A DNA stretch of 19,207 nt from Clostridia bacterium (GTDB lineage Bacteria > Bacillota > Clostridia > TANB77 > CAG-508), in assembly GCA_900753165.1 (NCBI GenBank), contig CAADYC010000025.1:1-19207 (forward strand). Direction: 5' to 3'. The translations under genes and the position numbers were made by a program. The notes beneath the pieces are model-generated. The model was not told the DNA's origin. It searched no databases and saw only the letters and a list, made by a program, of their open reading frames with translations. Positions 16,101 to 19,207 of the stretch are shown here, one piece after another; positions within the stretch are counted from its first letter, which is position 1; each line of letters starts with the position of its first letter.

Positions 16101-17994
16101 TTTTCTGTATTGCATATGTTGTATTTTGGTTTTCAATTTCATCTTGTATTGTGTTTGTCCTAAATGGATTCTTTCCTTGCAAAATATATTGATTTAATTG
16201 ATTTAACATTCCTCTTTTACGTTCCCAACCTAAATAAGAACATTCTTTTTCATTCCACACTCTTTTTCTGTATATAAAATTGAATATTGGAAATTCTTTA
16301 TTTTGATATTTTCTATTTAATTTTTGAACTTGATTTAATCCCTCTTGAATTACTTCCTCATCAAATTTTTCTTCTTGTATACTACTTTCTGAACAGTCTC
16401 CTAATAATGTAAAATATAAATTTTCTGATTTATTTGCTAAATAATATACTTCTAAGTTTTTGAACATTTCAGCTACTTTTTCTTTACTTTTAACTATTGT
16501 TGGAATTACTACCATTGTTGCATTTTCTTTATTAAGTCCGTTTGAAAAATCCATTTTAGGTATTAATTTAGGTTTCACTGTTTTATTTAAAATTGTTTGC
16601 ACTATTTGTATAATTACTTCACTTGCTGGTACTAAAAATATGAGAAAACTTATAACTGCAAGTCCTGTATTTTTTATTTTTAGATTTAAAATATAACTTA
16701 GTAATGTTGATAATATTATTGTTAAAACTGTTATTGTTGTAATATATATTTTTGTTTTTTCTTGAGGTGTTTTCTCTTTTTTATTTGTATATTCTAATTT
16801 TTCATATAATTCATTTATACCATTATCTATTAAATAATATCCAATATGTGTTTTCTTTGATATTTCTTTTTTACTTGTATCATTCTGTTCTAATTTTGTT
16901 TGTTCTATTTCTTGTTGTTGTTTTTTATCTTGACTTTCTTTCAAATATTTTTGTGCAAGTTCTAACATTTTTCTTGATATATAAATTTCAGAAATCTTTG
17001 TTTTTTTGCTTATTTCTTTTATTTTTCCTCTGTAATATTCCTTTGTTTTATAATCCATTTTTTCATATACATTTGCTGGATCTTGTTTCAATATTTCTTC
17101 GACACCATTTATTTTTTCAAAAATCTCTAAAAAGTTTATTCTTTGGATTGTTTTTATACTTGTAATACTATTTCCCATCAAAACTTTTTGAGTAGCAATT
17201 TCGAAATGTTCTTTTTTTATAACATCAGATATAGTTGTTCCTAGCTTTTCAACTACTTCTTCAAGTACATTTAAATATGCATAAGCCTTTTTTCCATATC
17301 TCTTTAAAATATATGACATATATTCTATAAATGGATATCTCATATCTTGAAAAATTTCTTTTTCTATCTTTGTATTTTTAAATTTAATTTGTGTTCTATC
17401 TTTATTTTCTACAAGTCTTTCTGCAATATTTTCTGCTCTATATTTTTGAATTTGACTACTATATATTTGTGCACATATATCTGTGATATTTTCTATAATT
17501 GCAATTTGTAAAAATATACCTATATTCCATATTTCATCCATGCTCAATGTTTTTTTTCTTTGATAACTTACTAAATAATCTTCCAAATTTTCTCTTTCTA
17601 TTTTATTCTCTGTATATGCTACTATTTCTGAAGCTAGGACATATATTCGTGCAAATCCTTTATATTCTCCATTTGCTATTCCTACAAAATTTATATACTT
17701 ATTTAATGGTAATTCTTTTTGAATTTGTTTTACTGATTGTTCTATTATATAAAAATTATCTAGCAACCATTCTCCTGCTGGATGTATGTTTATTCCTAAT
17801 TTTAGATGTTCGTTTAATAAATTGTAAACTTCTTCTATTGTTTTAAAATTTTCTATTAATTGTGGCACTGGATATGTGTCTTTTTGCGATTTGGATATTG
17901 TATTATGGCTTGATGCTATTTTTTCTAAGTGATTTTCTAGTTGCTTTTTTTCTAGCATTGTTCCTGTTATTTTTACTTTTTTGTTTTCTTTCAA
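10177..17994 (-). CDS. Cyclic beta-glucan synthase-like protein, 3'-truncated by the element
   Basis: This is a giant membrane glycan polymerase of the NdvB/GT84-GH94 type. Approximate layout, numbered from an upstream in-frame ATG at 18018: cytosolic helical region to 420; membrane helices at 424-475; glycosyltransferase domain with TIDADTD (649-655), LSHDLLEG (763-770) and RLSRWIRGDWQ (796-806); membrane helices at 835-880 and 962-1001; glucoamylase-like domain from about 1010 (RRTSSTNIG, STVDSGNF); and a C-terminal GH94 phosphorylase region with GDVEHWWHEETG and GSGDWNDG (about 2420). Family members run on well beyond the conserved GGQYTH; here the frame becomes ECCC and stops. TTG at 17992-17994 is preferred as start since AAGGAG precedes it and the upstream ATG has no ribosome binding site. 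Linkage (beta-1,2) is inferred from family. Loss of the C-terminus probably damages the phosphorylase domain. Confidence 0.9.
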   Translation of the reverse strand: MKENKKVKITGTMLEKKQLENHLEKIASSHNTISKSQKDTYPVPQLIENFKTIEEVYNLLNEHLKLGINIHPAGEWLLDNFYIIEQSVKQIQKELPLNKYINFVGIANGEYKGFARIYVLASEIVAYTENKIERENLEDYLVSYQRKKTLSMDEIWNIGIFLQIAIIENITDICAQIYSSQIQKYRAENIAERLVENKDRTQIKFKNTKIEKEIFQDMRYPFIEYMSYILKRYGKKAYAYLNVLEEVVEKLGTTISDVIKKEHFEIATQKVLMGNSITSIKTIQRINFLEIFEKINGVEEILKQDPANVYEKMDYKTKEYYRGKIKEISKKTKISEIYISRKMLELAQKYLKESQDKKQQQEIEQTKLEQNDTSKKEISKKTHIGYYLIDNGINELYEKLEYTNKKEKTPQEKTKIYITTITVLTIILSTLLSYILNLKIKNTGLAVISFLIFLVPASEVIIQIVQTILNKTVKPKLIPKMDFSNGLNKENATMVVIPTIVKSKEKVAEMFKNLEVYYLANKSENLYFTLLGDCSESSIQEEKFDEEVIQEGLNQVQKLNRKYQNKEFPIFNFIYRKRVWNEKECSYLGWERKRGMLNQLNQYILQGKNPFRTNTIQDEIENQNTTYAIQKTLKNIKYIITIDADTDLVLNSASELVGAMAHILNKPEIDEKKNIVIDGYGIMQPRVGINLDISYKTLFTKIFAGAGGIDSYTNAISDIYQDNFKEGIFTGKGIYDLRVFAKVMENAIPENTVLSHDLLEGCYLRCGLVSDIMLMDGYPTKYMSFMNRLSRWIRGDWQITKWLGKKSPLNILSKYKIFDNLRRSLFEISIIVALIYINIIGKVFNINILGINIILILIEIIPFILELINYLFGKREGEEKQTTFTPKISGLKGIFTRTIITLGCLPYKAYASLKAIVKTIYRLKITHKNLLEWTTSEEAEKIAKTDIVSYYKNMIINVIAGIIAFVIYAVINNVLALILGILWFIIPTIMYYISKEKNEKNSIELLTQKEQDYILEIGKRTWGFFERYLRKEDNFLIPDNYQEDRKNKIVRRTSSTNIGLSMMAVISANDLGFINREKTIEFIKNILNTVDELQKWNGHLYNWYNTETKEPLYPRYVSTVDSGNFVGYLYVIKNWLENQNKNDLRQNTNMEISNLLEIVNKLIENTDFSHLYKKEQRIFSIGFNIEENKLTNSYYDLLASEARQASLIAIAKKDVPSKHWNSLSRTLTTLGKYKGLVSWSGTSFEYLMPNINIPKYKGSLLDESCKFMIMSQMEYAKKLQIPWGISEAAFNLKDLHSNYQYKAFGIPWLGLKRGLADEMVVAAYGSVLAITDYPKEVYQNLKRLEEYGMYNKYGFYESIDFTPERLKKGSKAEVVKTYMAHHQGLILLSINNLFNNNILQKRFMENPEMNAISILLQETMPETAIITKENKEKVEKFKYVDYEDYIQDTYKKIDERLIRGNVIANEDYFIAMNQKGEGVSKYKNILINRFKSTDDYPQGIFFDIKNIKSKKIWSSNYTSNNGKYQISFMPDKMEQELINDNIKTKIEIIIAPDEPVEIRKLSLENLGNEDEILEITSHFEPVLSPKEQDYAHPAFNNLFLMFDFDNETNSIIVKRRARNEHEQEIYIAVNLSTNSEIIGDLEYEIDEEKFTGRGNIGIPQMVKNSRPFSKKIGLVTEPVVALKRAMKVKKQEKSTVNLIIAVGETKEKVIENIKKYTVEENIKKAFELSKAKNEAQTRYLRIKGSQIRDYQKMLSYIIFNNPSKKLNLEKLPKQKYSQSELWKYGISGDLPIILVKIKDSNDTYVVKEVLKAYEFMRTKGFETELIIVDEEKYSYENYVMEDIEEAVLNSQLSYLKNIRGGIFELNKNEISKEDMKLLQFIAGIIIDSKKGGISNALKDIEEEYLEKYKKIPNEPENIIIEPENQENIDILQNTENLKYYNEYGAFSADGKEYLIKANKDNRLPTVWSHIMANKKFGTLVTQSMGGYTWYKNSRLNRVTAWENQPNFDIPSEIIYLKDQETKKVWSLGLNPMPDNKNYNVVYGFGYTKFIHKSDGIEQELEVFVPKEDSVKIQILKLKNMNLNRKKLKIVYYMKPVLGEDELKSNGYIDLKYDKNNNIICAQNLYNSEFKNDVIYVSNSEKMQSYTGDKNFFFGNGNISNPDGLKKSSLNNENSLGKKPCIAYEIEVELDSSSEKEIVFLLGAEDAVIDSKNIAYKYSKIQNCKQELENVKSYWRDILGRLQVYTPLESMNIILNGWDIYQTLQSRLLSKTGYYQSGGAYGFRDQLQDTLALKYIDPQILKNQILKHSKQQFLEGDVEHWWHEETGRGIRTKFSDDLLWLVYLTAEYIEFTGDYSILEEQTPYLIGKELEENKDERYDKFESTKEKGSIYEHCIKAIERSLNFGENGLPKIGSGDWNDGFSNVGPKGKGESVWLGFFLYNVLDRFTKIMENVLENAILEEHQINDNINLNGENNNLNEENIKRKIEKYKTIMQQLKKSLNTNGWDGRWFKRAFMDDGNTLGSMENDECRIDSIAQSWSTISNAGDNDKKYISMESLENHLIDRENGIIKLLDPPFEKGKLNPGYIKSYLPGVRENGGQYTHECCC
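10192..10203. repeat. Right attachment-site core (12-bp direct repeat)
   Basis: ATGTGTGTATTG, same as bases 1-12. To its right is the intact glucan synthase frame; to its left the frame changes to E-C-C-C and stops. Joining 10170-10191, the core and 13-28 gives an inferred attP with ACAACAACA and TGTTGTTGT arms placed symmetrically around the core, as expected for a serine recombinase site. Confidence 0.8.
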
Positions 17995-18049
17995 AAAAAT
18001 TCCACTCCTTGCAAACATTTTTGTTTTTATTGTTTGCCAAAGAGTGGAA
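17992..18049 (-). promoter_or_regulatory. RBS-masking hairpin followed by T7 at the glucan synthase start
   Basis: On the minus strand an 18-bp stem with one bulged G (arms 18049-18031 and 18017-18000, A-rich 13-base loop) contains the whole AAGGAGTGG ribosome binding site in its 3' arm. It is followed by TTTTTTTG, whose TTG is the proposed start. It can act as an intrinsic terminator or sequester the RBS; either way it sits between the upstream gene and the glucan synthase. Confidence 0.7.
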
Positions 18050-18104
18050 ATTTATTCATTTTTACTTTTATTTACATTCTTTTATATATTTAAAAGCTGT
18101 TATT

Positions 18105-18881
18105 TTATTCTCTTTCTTCATTTTCTACTTGTTTTTCTTTTGTATTGTCTTGTGTTTTTTGTTGTGCTTTTTGTTGCATTGCTTTATATATTTTTTCTTT
18201 TTCTTCTTTATTTTTGCCTTGTGTTATATCTATTTTCTTATCTGATTCAACATATTCTTTTCTTCCTGTTCCCATTACTATTTTCGTATCTACATTTTGT
18301 ATATCATTTGATACTTTTCCTATTGAAGAAATTATTGTATCATCATTTTTATTAATAAAAACATATACATCATTTATTCCTGAAGTTATATATTGGTTAT
18401 AATTTTCTGACTCTTTATAATCCTGTATATATGTACCATTATCGTCAATAGCTAAAAAATTGGGATTGCTTTGTATATATGCAATATCTGATGCTGACAA
18501 GTCTGTATTATATTTTTCATTATATTCTTTTGCAATTTCTTCTGTAATTTGGCTATATGTTACAGCTTTTATATCTTCTTTGAAGTTTTTTTCTTTTGTT
18601 TCATTTTTCGTTGATTGTTGTTTTTCTGTATTATCTATTGTTGTTTCAGTTTGTGTTTTGTTTTCTTGTACTTTTTCATTTCCTGCTGTTAATAATGCAT
18701 GTCCTCCTGCACCTATTGTTATACCCATTGCTAAAAAGGCACCTCTTATAAAGTTTTCTCTTCTATATTTTTTGATTACTTTTTTTTCTATTCTTTGTAT
18801 TTCTGTCTTTGTTAATTCTCTTCCTTTTCTTTCTTCTGCAATTTGAATTCTTTTTCTTATTTCTTTAGTTTTACTACTCAT
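18105..18881 (-). CDS. Membrane-anchored protein of unknown function (258 aa)
   Basis: I do not recognise this protein. The N-terminus is strongly basic (MSSKTKEIRKRIQIAEERKG..., about 1-43), then a single hydrophobic segment (FIRGAFLAMGITIGAGGHALL, about 44-64) anchors it, probably with the C-terminal part outside. A Thr/Gln/Lys-rich linker follows to about 100, then a globular stretch containing YSQITEEIAKEYNEKYNTDL and INDVYVFINKNDDTIISSIG, and a charged Gln/Lys/Glu-rich tail. ATG with AGGAGG 8 bases upstream. Its promoter is close and it ends about 110 bases before the glucan synthase start on the same strand, so the two may share a transcript through the hairpin at 18000-18049. A role linked to glucan synthesis or export is only a guess from position. 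Confidence 0.75.
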   Translation of the reverse strand: MSSKTKEIRKRIQIAEERKGRELTKTEIQRIEKKVIKKYRRENFIRGAFLAMGITIGAGGHALLTAGNEKVQENKTQTETTIDNTEKQQSTKNETKEKNFKEDIKAVTYSQITEEIAKEYNEKYNTDLSASDIAYIQSNPNFLAIDDNGTYIQDYKESENYNQYITSGINDVYVFINKNDDTIISSIGKVSNDIQNVDTKIVMGTGRKEYVESDKKIDITQGKNKEEKEKIYKAMQQKAQQKTQDNTKEKQVENEERE

Positions 18882-18901
18882 AAAAAATTCCTCCTAAATT
18901 T

Positions 18902-18930
18902 ATATTATATCAAAAAATACGATTTGTCAA
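18902..18930 (-). promoter_or_regulatory. Promoter of the membrane-anchored protein / glucan synthase operon
   Basis: On the minus strand TTGACA (18925-18930), 17 bases, TAATAT (18902-18907), overlapping a TATAAT at 15-base spacing. The leader to the ATG is short. A second TTGACA at 18956-18961 has no good -10. Confidence 0.7.
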
Positions 18931-19019
18931 TTAATATTTTCTTGTTTTAAATATTGATGTCAATTTTTTACAAGTTTTGACATATTATATATTAATGTTA
19001 CAGTTCAGTAAGGAAAATC

Positions 19020-19207
19020 CTTGAAATACCTGTGAATGATATTTTTCATATTTTCTCAGGTTCCCTACATAACGTTAACAAATTCTAATGTAAATACTCT
19101 AACAATACCCGAAGACAGGACCCTTTAAAGCATTTACTTAAGAATTTGTAACACTATTTTGGTCACATTCGAAATATATTCAAAATATCATTCACAGGTA
19201 TTTCAAG
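19020..19207. repeat. Long inverted repeat at the window end (26-bp perfect arms)
   Basis: The 26 bases at 19020-19045 (starting CTTGAAATACCTGTGAATGA) are perfectly complementary to 19182-19207, the last bases of the window. Inside, ACAAATTCTAATGTAAAT (19079-19096) pairs with ATTTACTTAAGAATTTGT apart from three central bases, and the arms between are partly complementary. The whole 188 bp is an imperfect palindrome with no reading frame of note. A weak promoter-like TTTACA-17-TATGTA on the minus strand (about 19065-19093) points at the operon at 18881. It could be a MITE, an invertible promoter or a structured RNA gene. Confidence 0.7.

Noticed and set aside
17862..18355. Hydrophobic plus-strand frames opposite the glucan synthase start and the 18105-18881 gene
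   Set aside because: Runs of Phe/Leu/Tyr come from reading A-rich coding sequence on the wrong strand; no ribosome binding sites.

Overview
The window is very AT-rich (roughly a quarter G+C by eye). It uses strong AGGAGG-type ribosome binding sites, consensus sigma-A promoters and short hairpin-plus-T terminators. This suggests a low-GC Bacillota, most likely an uncultured gut Clostridia; the exact taxon cannot be read from the sequence.

Two regions are visible. Bases 1-10203 look like one integrative mobilizable element. It has a large serine recombinase at its left end, a MobV/Pre relaxase with a recognisable oriT, a small helix-turn-helix replication-type protein, a DUF4143 AAA ATPase, a DUF6076-like zinc-finger protein and several decayed fragments. 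Its main cargo is a complete diversity-generating retroelement (DGR): a target gene of the formylglycine-generating-enzyme/C-type-lectin fold with a variable repeat (VR) at its 3' end, an avd accessory gene, a DGR-type reverse transcriptase, and a template repeat (TR) just past the RT stop. Aligned over the core, TR and VR differ at 17 bases, every one an adenine in the TR coding strand, plus a 12-base length difference.

Bases 10204-18881 are host chromosome: a giant cyclic beta-glucan synthase-like gene (GT84 + glucoamylase-like + GH94 domains) and, upstream of it, a small membrane-anchored protein of unknown function. The glucan synthase reading frame breaks off right after the conserved Q-Y-T-H, at a 12-bp sequence (10192-10203) that recurs at bases 1-12. 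I read this pair as the attachment repeats left when the element integrated into the gene; the missing 3' end should lie just left of base 1. Joining the two inner ends rebuilds a symmetric attP with 9-bp arms around the shared core.

The recombinase has a single-base frameshift, so the element may be locked in place and the glucan synthase permanently truncated, unless the frameshift is a sequence error. The DUF6076-like gene also appears frameshifted near its start. The glucan synthase ribosome binding site sits inside an 18-bp hairpin followed by seven Ts, so it may be controlled by attenuation or RBS masking. The window ends exactly at the end of a 26-bp perfect inverted repeat enclosing about 136 bp, which could be an invertible segment, a MITE or another palindromic repeat.
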